Shown here in pieces: positions 19,284 through 28,624 of a DNA stretch of 64,000 nt (positions are counted from its first letter, which is position 1; every line of letters starts with the position of its first letter). The notes under the pieces are model-generated. The model worked only from the letters and a program-made list of their open reading frames with translations. It made no database searches and was not told where the DNA came from. This stretch comes from Runella aurantiaca. Lineage in GTDB: Bacteria; Bacteroidota; Bacteroidia; Cytophagales; Spirosomataceae. The stretch spans positions 124,001 to 188,000 of the forward strand of contig NZ_QPIW01000001.1 in the NCBI RefSeq assembly GCF_003339505.1, in the 5' to 3' direction. The position numbers and the translations under genes are program-made.

Positions 19284-19404
19284 ATAAGTAAAAAGTTGCA
19301 GTTTTCTAACGAAAAATTGAGTCAAATAAATGCAACGCCAACGCTTGGTTACCCAACTGTTTGAATGTAGGGTATAGGTGTAAAGGATTGATTGCCAGTG
19401 GAGT

Positions 19405-20904
19405 TTATTTTTTTACAATTGTTTTATTTTCAAGAATTTGTAATCCCGTCATTCCCGCTTGTAGCGGAAATCTGTAAGGCGGGCGTTCGAGATAACCCAA
19501 CAACAGGTCTTTGTCGCCGTCTTGGTCATAATCTGCTTTTTCGAGGAGCATCCATTTGTCTTGCCGAGGCGTAGCAAAGGTTTTAGCGGTAAATTTCAAA
19601 TTCCCTTGGTTCTCAAAATACACAAATCCTTCCTGTGGGTTGGAAGGAAAGTAAGAGATAGACGCAATGTCAATGTCGCCGTCATTGTCAAAATCGTCGG
19701 CGAGGGATTTTGAGGCACCGTGTAAAGGGAAAAACCATTTTTCTTGAAACTGATTTTTGCCGTTGTTTAAGAAAATACGTACGCCGTGATAAGGTTTCAG
19801 AATCATAGAATAATCGGCATTGTCGCCGTTGGTGTACACAATATCAACCCAACCGTCGCCGTTGACGTCGGCCAAATCGGCGTAGCTGGAGCCGTATACG
19901 GGTGGGAAGCGCAACAGGATTTGTTTTTCGTATTTTCCGCCGCCGCGATTATAAATCACGGATACCTGTTCGTCGCCCTGCGCCATCATTACAAAAAAGT
20001 CCAGTTTTCCATCACGGTTAAAATCATAGGGCTGAACCAATCGCGCCCCGGGAGCGGGGTCAAATTTAAACACCTGATAGGAATGGTCTTGTTGCTGTTT
20101 AAACCAAGACAATTGGCCGATATTGTTGCCATATTCACACATCACAATGTCTTCAAGTCCATCGCCATCTACATCGGTAAAAGATTGATTTACGGGGCGA
20201 CGAAGTTTTTGGAGTATCGGAGTCAACGCCCATGTTTTGCCATCGGCCGATTTGCGGGCTTTTTCCAGCGTACCTCGGTTGTGGTCATTGGGGTCCATGA
20301 TGCCCATCAGCAACACATCCAAACTCCCATCGGGGTAGACCCGCAAATCAGAAGGTGGGCTGCTCACTTTGAGGGAGTCAATGCGTTTGAATTGTTGGTC
20401 AAATACTGTCACCATTCCTCGGCGACTGCCCACAAATAGCTTCTTGCTGAGGGAGTCGTACTTGATGAGCGAAACAAAAGGCTCCACCTGCGGGGTATTG
20501 GCTTTGGGCAAAAATCGGGAGAGGTTGGGAGAAATAAGGGTTTTGCGGGAGGAATCTGGCAGTTTGTCGGGGGCATTTTTGACATAATAATTCACAATAC
20601 TTTCCCATTGTTCGGGCGTTACGATTGGGGTTTCGGGAAAAACGTTGGCTTGGGTAAACGCCACAATCTCTTCGGTAGAAAAGTCCTGATAAAAGCCGAT
20701 ATTTTGCTGAACGACGCCCAACCGCAGGGCCATTTTGGGCAGTACACTCTCTTTCCACGTTTTTTTGTCAAGCAAATCGGGCGTTGGCATGAGGTGGCAG
20801 CCTCCGCAGTAACTCTGGGCTAATTTTTGCTCCTCCGATTCTTGGGAGGTATTGCAGGCAATGAGAATTGATAATACTAAACCAATAGCAATAATTTTCG
20901 TCAT
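19405..20904 (-). CDS. FG-GAP/VCBS repeat lipoprotein with an N-terminal haem c site
   Basis: I choose the ATG at 20904 (499 residues) because a lipoprotein signal starts there: MTKIIAIGLVLSILIAC, with the lipidated Cys at 17. A single haem c motif CGGCH (33-37) follows. From about residue 160 on, five calcium-binding FG-GAP/VCBS repeats appear as DVDGDGLEDIV, DFNRDGKLDFFV, DVNGDGWVDIV, DFDNDGDIDIA and DYDQDGDKDLL, predicting a beta-propeller. It is probably outer-membrane-attached. Its place upstream of the DUF1080 gene suggests a carbohydrate context. The reason for combining a haem with a propeller is not known. Confidence 0.85.
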   Translation of the reverse strand: MTKIIAIGLVLSILIACNTSQESEEQKLAQSYCGGCHLMPTPDLLDKKTWKESVLPKMALRLGVVQQNIGFYQDFSTEEIVAFTQANVFPETPIVTPEQWESIVNYYVKNAPDKLPDSSRKTLISPNLSRFLPKANTPQVEPFVSLIKYDSLSKKLFVGSRRGMVTVFDQQFKRIDSLKVSSPPSDLRVYPDGSLDVLLMGIMDPNDHNRGTLEKARKSADGKTWALTPILQKLRRPVNQSFTDVDGDGLEDIVMCEYGNNIGQLSWFKQQQDHSYQVFKFDPAPGARLVQPYDFNRDGKLDFFVMMAQGDEQVSVIYNRGGGKYEKQILLRFPPVYGSSYADLADVNGDGWVDIVYTNGDNADYSMILKPYHGVRIFLNNGKNQFQEKWFFPLHGASKSLADDFDNDGDIDIASISYFPSNPQEGFVYFENQGNLKFTAKTFATPRQDKWMLLEKADYDQDGDKDLLLGYLERPPYRFPLQAGMTGLQILENKTIVKK

Positions 20905-20954
20905 GGAATTGTTTACTTTGCAATTAAAACGCAGTGTCAGTGAAAAACTACGCA

Positions 20955-22049
20955 ATGAAATCCAAAACTCCCCTTTTTTGGCGTATTCAGCAATTATTTT
21001 TTTGCTTTACCTTACTCAGTTACACGCTTACCTATTTTGCCATTACGGGGCACTGGCTCGCGGGCTTCATCATGATGAGCCTCCCTTTGCTGCTGATTGT
21101 TCATATTTTGCTGGTTGCTTTTTGGCTCGTGTTTAATCCCAAAAGAGTATGGCTTTCGGGGTTGGCCTTGATGTTAAGTTTTCCTTTTTGGGCAAGAACG
21201 TACGGATTAGGGCCCGATGAGGAACAGACGGTCGCTTCTAAAAATGAGATTAAGGTGTTGAGTTATAACGTTATGTCGTTTGATTCTCACAGTTATTTAG
21301 TTGATGAAAAACCCGAAAATACTTTTAAATTGATTGATTGGGTAAAGAAAGAAGATGCCGATGTCAAATGTTTTCAGGAGTTCTTAAATCACCGAGACCG
21401 ACAAGAACTGCAAACAGTTGCCCAGTTTAAAAAAGAGGGTTACACTTATTACGTATCTATGCAATCCATACAGGATAAAGGTAAAGATTACTCAAATGGG
21501 CCAGCTATTTTCTCAAAATATCCAATTATTAATCATGAGAAAATGGAATTCAACAATCAAAACGGCATCATTTATGCCGATATCAAAATCAAAGGAGATA
21601 CGATTCGGTTTATAAGCGTGCATTTACGGTCGATGATTGTGCGCGTGGGAGGGATTAAATTGGCGGTCAAAGAAAAAAATATTGGACTGGGACGCTATGA
21701 ATTGGCCAGTACCTTCAGAAAATTAAAAGGTGGCTTTGTACATCACGAAGAGGAGTCTAAAATTCTGACGAAATGGATTGAGAAAAGTCCGCACCCAGTG
21801 ATATTATGTGGTGATTTTAACGAAGTACCGTACAGCTATGCCTACGGACAGGTTCGCAAGCGCTTGTCAAATGCTTTTGAAGAAGCGGGTTCAGGGTTTG
21901 GGTTTACGTACCGGAAGGCTCCAGGGTTTATCCGAATTGACAACCAGTTTTATGATGAAAAAAAGCTTGAAGTGATTGATTTTCAGACCAGAAAAGACGT
22001 AAAATATTCAGATCATTATCCGATTATTGGCCGCTACAGGTTGTTATAA
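20955..22049 (+). CDS. Endonuclease/exonuclease/phosphatase family protein with N-terminal membrane helices
   Basis: The ATG at 20955 gives 364 residues; an in-frame GTG lies 7 codons earlier. Three N-terminal membrane helices (about residues 10-33, 36-60 and 64-80) anchor an EEP-fold domain beginning LSYNVMSFD. Catalytic signatures are the Glu in KCFQEF, the Asp/Asn in GDFNEVPYSYAY and the His in YSDHYPI. Members hydrolyse phosphodiesters or phosphomonoesters; the substrate here is unknown. The gene ends 16 bases inside the convergent secreted-protein gene. Confidence 0.82.
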   Translation: MKSKTPLFWRIQQLFFCFTLLSYTLTYFAITGHWLAGFIMMSLPLLLIVHILLVAFWLVFNPKRVWLSGLALMLSFPFWARTYGLGPDEEQTVASKNEIKVLSYNVMSFDSHSYLVDEKPENTFKLIDWVKKEDADVKCFQEFLNHRDRQELQTVAQFKKEGYTYYVSMQSIQDKGKDYSNGPAIFSKYPIINHEKMEFNNQNGIIYADIKIKGDTIRFISVHLRSMIVRVGGIKLAVKEKNIGLGRYELASTFRKLKGGFVHHEEESKILTKWIEKSPHPVILCGDFNEVPYSYAYGQVRKRLSNAFEEAGSGFGFTYRKAPGFIRIDNQFYDEKKLEVIDFQTRKDVKYSDHYPIIGRYRLL

Positions 22050-22786
22050 TATGCAAATACCTTGGTAATGTCGGGCCGTGATTTTAGGCTGAGCTTATTG
22101 GTTTTTATGAATTCATCTACGTCATCGGCGCGGTCGGCCATGGCATCTAGCAGTTTCTTTTTTGACGTTCCGATGGAAATCAGGGTGTTTCCCTTTACCA
22201 CAAAATATTGATTGTTTTTAACGATTTTGGTGTCTTTGCTGCCCAGTGCCATTGCTTCGTTGTAGTTGGGTTTGATGATTGATAGCTTCGTCAATTCGAC
22301 CAGCGACAGGCGTCCTCCTTTGATTAATTCTACAAACCCTTTCATATTGTCTTCCGACCTGAATTGGTTCACGTTCAGGAAAATACGCCGCTCTGGTCCC
22401 TCAAGCGTGAAAAAACGAATATAATCTCCCGCGAGCACTCTGACGTCTTGTGTGCTGGCGATTTTTATTTCCAATTCATTAACGAACAAATCCAGACGTA
22501 GGGGTACATTGCCGATGCTGTCGCCTTCACGTCCGGGTGGGCCTATTTTTTTGTATAATTTGATAGAACCCGTTTGCCAGGTTGAGTCTAAATATGGGTT
22601 GCCTACGACGTTGCCTTTAGGACCTTTGATATCAAAAAGTCCCGTATTGGCGTTATTGGCATTGATTTTAAACCCGTTTAAATTAATCAAATCGCGGGCG
22701 GTATTGGTCAATTGATTATCCGTTTGTTGGGCAATCGCTGTAAGAGAAAAACCGAAAATTAACAAGGAAAAATAAGCCTTCAACAT
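22034..22786 (-). CDS. Secreted protein of unknown function
   Basis: Start at the ATG at 22786 (250 residues), because a clean signal peptide begins there (MLKAYFSLLIFGFSLTAIAQ); the 28 codons before it look non-coding. I do not recognise the family. The mature part is mixed alpha/beta, with a GNPYLDSTWQTGSIKLY segment and a long basic C-terminal region. It probably resides in the periplasm. Its 3' end overlaps the convergent EEP gene by 16 bases. Confidence 0.75.
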   Translation of the reverse strand: MLKAYFSLLIFGFSLTAIAQQTDNQLTNTARDLINLNGFKINANNANTGLFDIKGPKGNVVGNPYLDSTWQTGSIKLYKKIGPPGREGDSIGNVPLRLDLFVNELEIKIASTQDVRVLAGDYIRFFTLEGPERRIFLNVNQFRSEDNMKGFVELIKGGRLSLVELTKLSIIKPNYNEAMALGSKDTKIVKNNQYFVVKGNTLISIGTSKKKLLDAMADRADDVDEFIKTNKLSLKSRPDITKVFAYYNNL

Positions 22787-22979
22787 TTTCAAAAAGTAGG
22801 TTAGTGAATCAACTTTTCTGCGTAACGTAAAGCTACAAACAATTTTTATGCAGGCGGTGGCTCCTTTCATTTTTATTTCCCAATTCCTGACGCTCGTCAG
22901 TTATCTTGCTGACCCACCTCATACTCGTATCTTGAAATAAAGCAGAACTTAGGACTATTCATTTAACCACGCGCGAATC

Positions 22980-23426
22980 ATGGCACGAAATACTAAATTT
23001 GATTTACATCGCTTTCATTTTGAGCATAGACTCTGGCTCAATGAAGTCGACTTTGTGGACCAAGAAGTTGATTTTTTTGGACATTTGGTGCATGAAATGC
23101 GGGCCTTTTTGCCCGTAGAGGAAATGGATTCTAATTTTGCCGAAACGCTTACCCATTTTGAGCGTGAGTTCGACCATTTCAAACGCACTGTTAACAGCAT
23201 TCAAGCTGATATTCGTGATCAGGAGGGGATTATTGCGAGCATTATTAAGGAAGAAACCACCCAATTTAACGACGAAGTCCGCGAGAGTCAGGCCTATTTA
23301 CGGGAGAAAATGTCATTTTTTCACGACAATTATCGGAAGTTAAAATCCGAATTTAAACTTTTTATGGGCAAGGATTTGGAAAAACATATCCACGTTCCTG
23401 CCCAACCGGAAGGAAAGGATACATAA
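22980..23426 (+). CDS. Helical protein of unknown function
   Basis: A 148-residue, charged, Phe- and His-rich protein with no signal peptide. Heptad-like spacing from about residue 50 to 135 (FDHFKRTVNSIQADIRDQEG, EVRESQAYLREKMSFFHDNY) predicts a long coiled coil. I do not recognise a family. It heads a same-strand run with a serine hydrolase, a glutamate-synthase-like protein and dprA, with gaps of 57, 6 and 9 bases, so it may be co-transcribed. Confidence 0.7.
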   Translation: MARNTKFDLHRFHFEHRLWLNEVDFVDQEVDFFGHLVHEMRAFLPVEEMDSNFAETLTHFEREFDHFKRTVNSIQADIRDQEGIIASIIKEETTQFNDEVRESQAYLREKMSFFHDNYRKLKSEFKLFMGKDLEKHIHVPAQPEGKDT

Positions 23427-23483
23427 CATTCCTTGATTTTTAGTCTTCCTGTGCGTAAGTTGTTGCCAGAAACCCTTTTTCTG

Positions 23484-24326
23484 ATGCGACAACTTATTTT
23501 TTTATGCTTCATGCTGCTCCCATGCGTGAGTATTGCCCAAAAACGCCCATCTTTTTCTTCACTTGAAACGTATCTTGCGCAACTTTCACCCACTACAATT
23601 GTAAACTTTCAGGTAGAATCGCTAACGGGCGAAATCTATTTCAGCAAAGGGCCTGCGGAGTCTGTGCCATCGGCGAGTATCATCAAAATTCCGATTTTGG
23701 TTGAGCTGATGGAACAGGTAAAAGCGGGCAAAGTGGACCTAGACGAAACCTATACGCTGGTGACTGCCGACAAAACGGGCGGCTCGGGCGTGATGGCCTC
23801 GTACCCCGATGGGCAGCAAATGTCGCTCAAAGAAGTTGCTCGTTTGATGATGATTGCGAGCGATAATACGGCCACCAATATTTTTATCCGAAAACTGGGG
23901 CGGGAAAAAATCAACGACCGTATGAAATTCTTCGGTTTGGCGAGCCTCCAGTTGAATCGGGTGATGATGGATACGGCGGCCGTAGCCCGGGGGATTGATA
24001 ATTACGTAACCGCCCGTGACATCAATGCATTATTGCGTCTTATTTATGGCCATAAAGTAGCAACGCCAGCTTTATGTGAGCAAATGATGGAATTTTTGTT
24101 TGAAAATCGGGACACGGTTACGCTGCCGAGGCTCATTCCCAAAACCATCAAAATAGCGCACAAAACGGGCGGACTGACGTACGTACGCGGCGATGCAGGT
24201 ATTGTGTTTGCGGCCACACCCTTTGTGATTTCAGTTTTTGTAAGAGGAACCCCTGAAAAAGACGCCGAAAAGATGATTGGTGAAATCGGTGAAATTTGTT
24301 TTAATATTTTCAACAAGAAAAACTAA
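23484..24326 (+). CDS. Class A beta-lactamase-like serine hydrolase lacking the usual Omega-loop glutamate
   Basis: The ATG at 23484 gives 280 residues with a signal peptide (MRQLIFLCFMLLPCVSIAQ). The class A fold motifs are present: SxxK as SIIK in SASIIKIP, SDN as IASDNTATN, and KTG as HKTGGL. Where class A enzymes have ExxLN (Glu166), alignment by spacing from SDN puts LNRVMMD, so the deacylating glutamate appears absent. It may bind or slowly turn over beta-lactams, or act on cell-wall peptides, rather than being a classical beta-lactamase. It ends 6 bases before the next gene. Confidence 0.85.
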   Translation: MRQLIFLCFMLLPCVSIAQKRPSFSSLETYLAQLSPTTIVNFQVESLTGEIYFSKGPAESVPSASIIKIPILVELMEQVKAGKVDLDETYTLVTADKTGGSGVMASYPDGQQMSLKEVARLMMIASDNTATNIFIRKLGREKINDRMKFFGLASLQLNRVMMDTAAVARGIDNYVTARDINALLRLIYGHKVATPALCEQMMEFLFENRDTVTLPRLIPKTIKIAHKTGGLTYVRGDAGIVFAATPFVISVFVRGTPEKDAEKMIGEIGEICFNIFNKKN

Positions 24327-24332
24327 ACCCTA

Positions 24333-25898
24333 ATGAATACTCTTTTGAATTGGCTTGCGCTCATTCCGTGGTGGACATGCTTCCCCGTCATTTTGGCCAT
24401 TGTTGCTATTTGGGACATTACTCAAAAAAAGCACACCGTTTTGCACAACTTTCCAGTCATTGGGCACCTGCGGTATTGGTTAGAGACGGTTGGACCGGAG
24501 TTTCGGCAATATATTGTGGCCAACAACCGCGAGGAATTGCCGTTCAATCGCCGGCAACGTTCGTGGATTTATGCATCGTCGAAACGGGAAAATAATTTTC
24601 AGGGTTTCGGAACCGACCAGGATGTCAACAGTGCAGGTTTTATCTTTATCAAACCCGCTTTGGTAACCAAACGATTGGCCAAAGACCATCCCTACCGCGA
24701 AAATCCGTACGTTTTGCCCGCGCCCAAAGTGATTGGGCTGAGCCATAATCGTCGAAAACCCTACCGTCCGAAGCAGGTAATTAATATTTCAGGAATGAGT
24801 TTTGGGTCGTTATCGGCTTCGGCGATTACCGCCCTCAACGAAGGAGCGGCGAAGTTTGGCTGTTACCACAACACGGGAGAAGGAGGGTTTTCGCCGTACC
24901 ACGATAAAGGCGCCGACGTAGTGCTCAATATCGGCACAGCGTATTTCGGTATTCGTGACGACGACGGGAATTTTATCATGGAAAAATTGGTCCGACTGAC
25001 GCAGAAAAACCCCGCCATTCGGATGCTTGAATTGAAACTCTCACAAGGAGCAAAACCTGGCAAAGGAGGAGTATTGCCAGCGGCTAAAATCACAAAAGAG
25101 ATTTCGGAAATTCGCCACGTACCCATCGGGAAAGACGTCATCTCTCCCGCAGCGCACAGCGCTTTTTCGACCCTACCCGAAATGTTGGATTTGATTGAAG
25201 CCATGGCCGAGGCTACTGGGCTACCCGTGGGTATCAAAGCGGCCGTGGGAAAACTGGACATGTGGGAACAACTAGCGGAACTCATGGTGAAAACGGGCCG
25301 TGGGCCCGACTTTATTACCGTCGACGGTGGTGAAGGCGGAACGGGTGCTGCCCCTCCGTCGTTTGCCGACCATGTATCTTTACCGTGGGTATATGGGTTT
25401 TCGAGTGTATATAAAATCTTTAAAAAACACGGACTCACCGACCGTATAACGTTCATTGGGTCGGGGAAACTAGGCCTACCAGCGCAGGCGATTATGGCGT
25501 TTGCGATGGGCGTCGATATTGTCAACGTTGCCCGCGAAGCCATGATGTCGATTGGGTGTATTCAGGCGCAGATATGCCATACCAACCGCTGTCCGGCGGG
25601 GGTAGCTACGCAAAATAAATGGTTGCAGGCGGGCCTCGATCCAGCGCTCAAAAGTGAACGTTTTTATCATTACGGAAAAACCTTGACCAAAGAGATTCTC
25701 GAAATAGCCATTGCCTGCGGCTATGAACATCCCTGTCAGTTTACGATGGAAGATGTAGACGTAGCCATGGGCGACAATAACCATACACGCTCACTCAGAG
25801 TGGTTTATGACTACGAAAAAGCCCCCGTACCCTACGACGGCATTGATGCACTAATCAATTGCCAATACTTGGGCGGCGGCCTTAAAAAAGAACACTAA
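24333..25898 (+). CDS. FMN-binding glutamate synthase-family protein
   Basis: A 521-residue protein with an N-terminal membrane-like segment (residues 4-26) followed by the glutamate synthase central/FMN domain: ISGMSFGSLSASAITALNEGA, TVDGGEGGTGAAP and the FeS-type cysteine segment CIQAQICHTNRCPAG. It corresponds to the stand-alone GltB-like (archaeal-type/membrane-associated) family rather than to a full GltBD glutamate synthase, because the glutaminase and FAD subunits are absent. The exact reaction is not known. It lies 6 bases after the serine hydrolase and 9 before dprA. Confidence 0.85.
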   Translation: MNTLLNWLALIPWWTCFPVILAIVAIWDITQKKHTVLHNFPVIGHLRYWLETVGPEFRQYIVANNREELPFNRRQRSWIYASSKRENNFQGFGTDQDVNSAGFIFIKPALVTKRLAKDHPYRENPYVLPAPKVIGLSHNRRKPYRPKQVINISGMSFGSLSASAITALNEGAAKFGCYHNTGEGGFSPYHDKGADVVLNIGTAYFGIRDDDGNFIMEKLVRLTQKNPAIRMLELKLSQGAKPGKGGVLPAAKITKEISEIRHVPIGKDVISPAAHSAFSTLPEMLDLIEAMAEATGLPVGIKAAVGKLDMWEQLAELMVKTGRGPDFITVDGGEGGTGAAPPSFADHVSLPWVYGFSSVYKIFKKHGLTDRITFIGSGKLGLPAQAIMAFAMGVDIVNVAREAMMSIGCIQAQICHTNRCPAGVATQNKWLQAGLDPALKSERFYHYGKTLTKEILEIAIACGYEHPCQFTMEDVDVAMGDNNHTRSLRVVYDYEKAPVPYDGIDALINCQYLGGGLKKEH

Positions 25899-25907
25899 TA
25901 TTTATTT

Positions 25908-26996
25908 ATGGACCAACGTCTTTATCAATTAGGATTGCATCTGACCCCAGGATTGGGCGGTGTATTGATTCGGTATTTGATTGCTCACTTTGGAGATGCC
26001 CAAAAGGTATTTGAAGCCAATTATAAAACGTTGATTCGCGTTACGGGCGTAGGAGAGGCAATTGCCCGGACTGTTTTGCAAAAAGAAGGTTTGAGAGCGG
26101 CTGAAGATGAACTTCTGAAATTGGAGAAATTAAATGCCAATATGGTTTTTTATACCGATTCCCTCTTTCCCCAACGACTCAAATCACTTTATGATGCCCC
26201 CGTTTTGCTATACACCAAAGGCAACATTGATTTCAATAAGGGCCGCTATGTCTCTTTGGTCGGCACCCGAAAAGCGACTGATTACGGCCGAAATATCACC
26301 GAGCAGATTGTAGAAGGGCTGGTCAACCACGACGTAACGATTGTCAGTGGATTGGCGTATGGCATTGATATTGCGGCGCACCGGGCCAGTGTCCGGAGCC
26401 ATATTCCGACGATTGGCGTGATGGCTACAGGGGTGGATGTGGTTTATCCCGAAGGGCATACCAAAACAGCGAGAGAGATGGAGCCCAATGGCGGAATTGT
26501 GACGGAATATTGTTTGGGAACCAAGCCCGATTCGATGCGTTTTCCCGCCCGAAATCGCATTATCGCTGGGTTATCTGACGCAGTCATTGTGGTAGAATCG
26601 GCTAAAAAGGGTGGGGGATTGCTTACGGCAGAGTTTGCCAATAATTACAATCGGGATGTATTTGCTGTGCCCGGCAATTTGTCGAACCCCTATTCTATCG
26701 GTCCCAATAATCTAATCAGCGCCAATAAAGCCCAGATTTTTACGGGCGTAGAAAATTTACTGGAATCATTAAGTTGGCTCACTTCCAAAGCATCCGTAAA
26801 GGCGGCATTGCCCGACCATTTTACGCAGGAGGAAAGCCAAATTGTGGCGTTATTGCGTCAAAGAGGCGAAATGCACATTGATAATCTCACGTGGGAAAGT
26901 CAGGTCTCGACGGGGAAATTGGCCACGCTGTTGCTCAATCTGGAATTGCAGGGCTACATTCGTTCACTTCCCGGTAAGCGATATGCTTTGGGGTAG
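25908..26996 (+). CDS. dprA: DNA-processing protein DprA
   Basis: Loads RecA onto incoming single-stranded DNA in natural transformation. The 362-residue protein has an N-terminal SAM-like helical domain (LGVGEAIARTVLQKEGL-type), the extended Rossmann DprA domain (GTRKATDYGRNITEQI, SGLAYGIDIAAHRAS, GVDVVYPEGHTK, RNRIIAGLSD) and a C-terminal winged-helix domain (QEESQIVALLRQRGEMHIDNL). It ends a four-gene same-strand run. The full-length, intact gene suggests competence capacity, as many Bacteroidota retain it. Confidence 0.93.
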   Translation: MDQRLYQLGLHLTPGLGGVLIRYLIAHFGDAQKVFEANYKTLIRVTGVGEAIARTVLQKEGLRAAEDELLKLEKLNANMVFYTDSLFPQRLKSLYDAPVLLYTKGNIDFNKGRYVSLVGTRKATDYGRNITEQIVEGLVNHDVTIVSGLAYGIDIAAHRASVRSHIPTIGVMATGVDVVYPEGHTKTAREMEPNGGIVTEYCLGTKPDSMRFPARNRIIAGLSDAVIVVESAKKGGGLLTAEFANNYNRDVFAVPGNLSNPYSIGPNNLISANKAQIFTGVENLLESLSWLTSKASVKAALPDHFTQEESQIVALLRQRGEMHIDNLTWESQVSTGKLATLLLNLELQGYIRSLPGKRYALG

Positions 26997-27002
26997 ATAA
27001 TT

Positions 27003-27137
27003 AGAAGTGAGAAGCGAGTAGGTAGGAGTGAGTAGTTGATAGTAAGTAGGTAGGAGATAGTAGTGAGAATGTAGGAGACAGAAGCGAGGAGTAACGGTTT
27101 TGTTATTCTCACTCCTCACTTCTGATTCCTCACTTCT
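27003..27137. repeat. Degenerate purine-rich repeats with a complementary pyrimidine half
   Basis: Between convergent dprA and the M48 gene, the left part is a run of variants of GTAGGTAGGAGTGAGTAG-like words, and the right part holds CTCACTTCT twice (27115-27123 and 27129-27137), complementary to AGAAGTGAG at 27003-27011. GAGGAGT and ACTCCTC form an inner pair around a short spacer. The transcript can fold into a long imperfect hairpin. The 3' end overlaps the last bases of the M48 gene's stop. Confidence 0.6.
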
Positions 27138-28624
27138 TATTTTCCAATTACTTTCAACAACATTCCCTTCTGAATCGGAGTGTCGGCTTTCATGCTGTTG
27201 ACCACGCCCAATTCCTCGATTCGGTTGGCTGGCATTCCTAGCGTTGTCATGATGTCTTTAAATGTACCGTTGCGCGGGGCGCTTTTTACAAATATGCGTT
27301 CGGGTTTGCGATTCAGTTTGTCAGGGTCATTCAATAAACGAAAGTTCTCAGCCGTATTTCGAAACGTAGGGTACAAGTTACCAAAAACATCGGCGGTGGT
27401 TACTCCGTGAATGGCATAAATCAAACCGTTGTATTGAATGAGCCATGTGCCCAGCTGAACCGTATTAGCGGGCGTTTGGGGTTGTTGTTGTTGTTGGGGT
27501 TGCCCCTGTTGTTGTTGTTGAGGCTGTTGCTGCGAAATCATGACGATGGCTTGGTTGCCGTGAATGGTCTTACGAGCAGATTCCAACACTTTTAAATTGT
27601 ACTGCCTGACCATATTTTGAGCGGCCGAATCCAGCGTACTGCCCTGTGCTACATTGAGCAACATCTCTGCTTTGCCGTCTTTGGGAGCCATCACAAATTG
27701 AACAGGGGAGTTTTGGGTCTGCCAACCGTTCGGAATAGGAAATTGAAAGCGAAGCTCAGGATGGTAAAAAACACTATTTTCAACAAAGCCCTGTTTTGGG
27801 TCTTCACCGTACACAATGCCATTAATCATTTGTAAATAACTTTCACGATTTACGGCGTAATTACCGACATTTTTGGCTTGCCAATCTTTGGCCATTGCGT
27901 GAACATTGTTGAAACGGTCGCCCGGATCGGGGTGTGTCGACATGATGTTGGGAATAGATTGGCCAGCGTTGTCCGAAATACGTTTGATAGTGCCGAAGAA
28001 ATTGGCCATTTGGTGCGCGTCATAGCCTACTTTGCTCGAATATTCTACCCCAATTTTATCGGATTCAGATTCATGTGCACGACTGTAGCTGAGCATCAGC
28101 ATTTGTAAACCCTGCATGGCTTGTTCGCCAAATTGGGCTAATTTGGGCGAAATGACCATACCAGCAATCAATCCCACGGTACCCAGAATTTGGCTGGTTT
28201 GTTGCCGGGCGGAGTGCCTAGCCGTAACGTGCCCGATTTCGTGGCCTAAAACACCTGCAAATTCGGCTTCATTGTTGAAGTGCGCCATAATGCCTCGGGT
28301 AAAATACACATAGCCTCCGGGCACGGCAAATGCATTGACAACTGGAGAATCAATGATGTTGAACTGGTAAGGAAGCTCTGGGCGGTGCGAAATTTTAGCC
28401 ATCGCCATCCCTTTTTCCGAGATAAAACTCTGCAATCGTTTATCTTCATATAAGCCCATGGAGGCGACAATAGAAGGGTGAGATTGTTGGCCCAACGCAA
28501 TTTCCTGATCGGCCGACATCAGAATGATTTCCCGTTTGCCGGTCACAGGATTGCGCGAACAAGATTGCAATACGACTAAACCCATCACGAAGGGTAGCCA
28601 ATTAAAACGAAAGAGTGTTCTCAT
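27137..28624 (-). CDS. M48-family metalloprotease lipoprotein with a polyglutamine segment
   Basis: The ATG at 28624 gives 495 residues starting with a lipoprotein signal (MRTLFRFNWLPFVMGLVVLQSC, Cys22); the 35 codons before it look spurious. The zinc site is HEIGH (residues 128-132) with the downstream ESESDKIGVEY glutamate, and the fold is BepA/YfgC-like. A long Gln-rich tract (QQQPQQQQQGQPQQQQQPQT) lies at about 27472-27534 between two beta-rich regions. Such periplasmic proteases act in outer-membrane protein quality control. The C-terminus resembles a LysM-like module (IFVKSAPRNGTFKDIM). Confidence 0.87.
   Translation of the reverse strand: MRTLFRFNWLPFVMGLVVLQSCSRNPVTGKREIILMSADQEIALGQQSHPSIVASMGLYEDKRLQSFISEKGMAMAKISHRPELPYQFNIIDSPVVNAFAVPGGYVYFTRGIMAHFNNEAEFAGVLGHEIGHVTARHSARQQTSQILGTVGLIAGMVISPKLAQFGEQAMQGLQMLMLSYSRAHESESDKIGVEYSSKVGYDAHQMANFFGTIKRISDNAGQSIPNIMSTHPDPGDRFNNVHAMAKDWQAKNVGNYAVNRESYLQMINGIVYGEDPKQGFVENSVFYHPELRFQFPIPNGWQTQNSPVQFVMAPKDGKAEMLLNVAQGSTLDSAAQNMVRQYNLKVLESARKTIHGNQAIVMISQQQPQQQQQGQPQQQQQPQTPANTVQLGTWLIQYNGLIYAIHGVTTADVFGNLYPTFRNTAENFRLLNDPDKLNRKPERIFVKSAPRNGTFKDIMTTLGMPANRIEELGVVNSMKADTPIQKGMLLKVIGK

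Noticed and set aside
23484-24326. Annotation as an antibiotic-resistance beta-lactamase
   Set aside because: The deacylating glutamate appears absent, so resistance is not supported.
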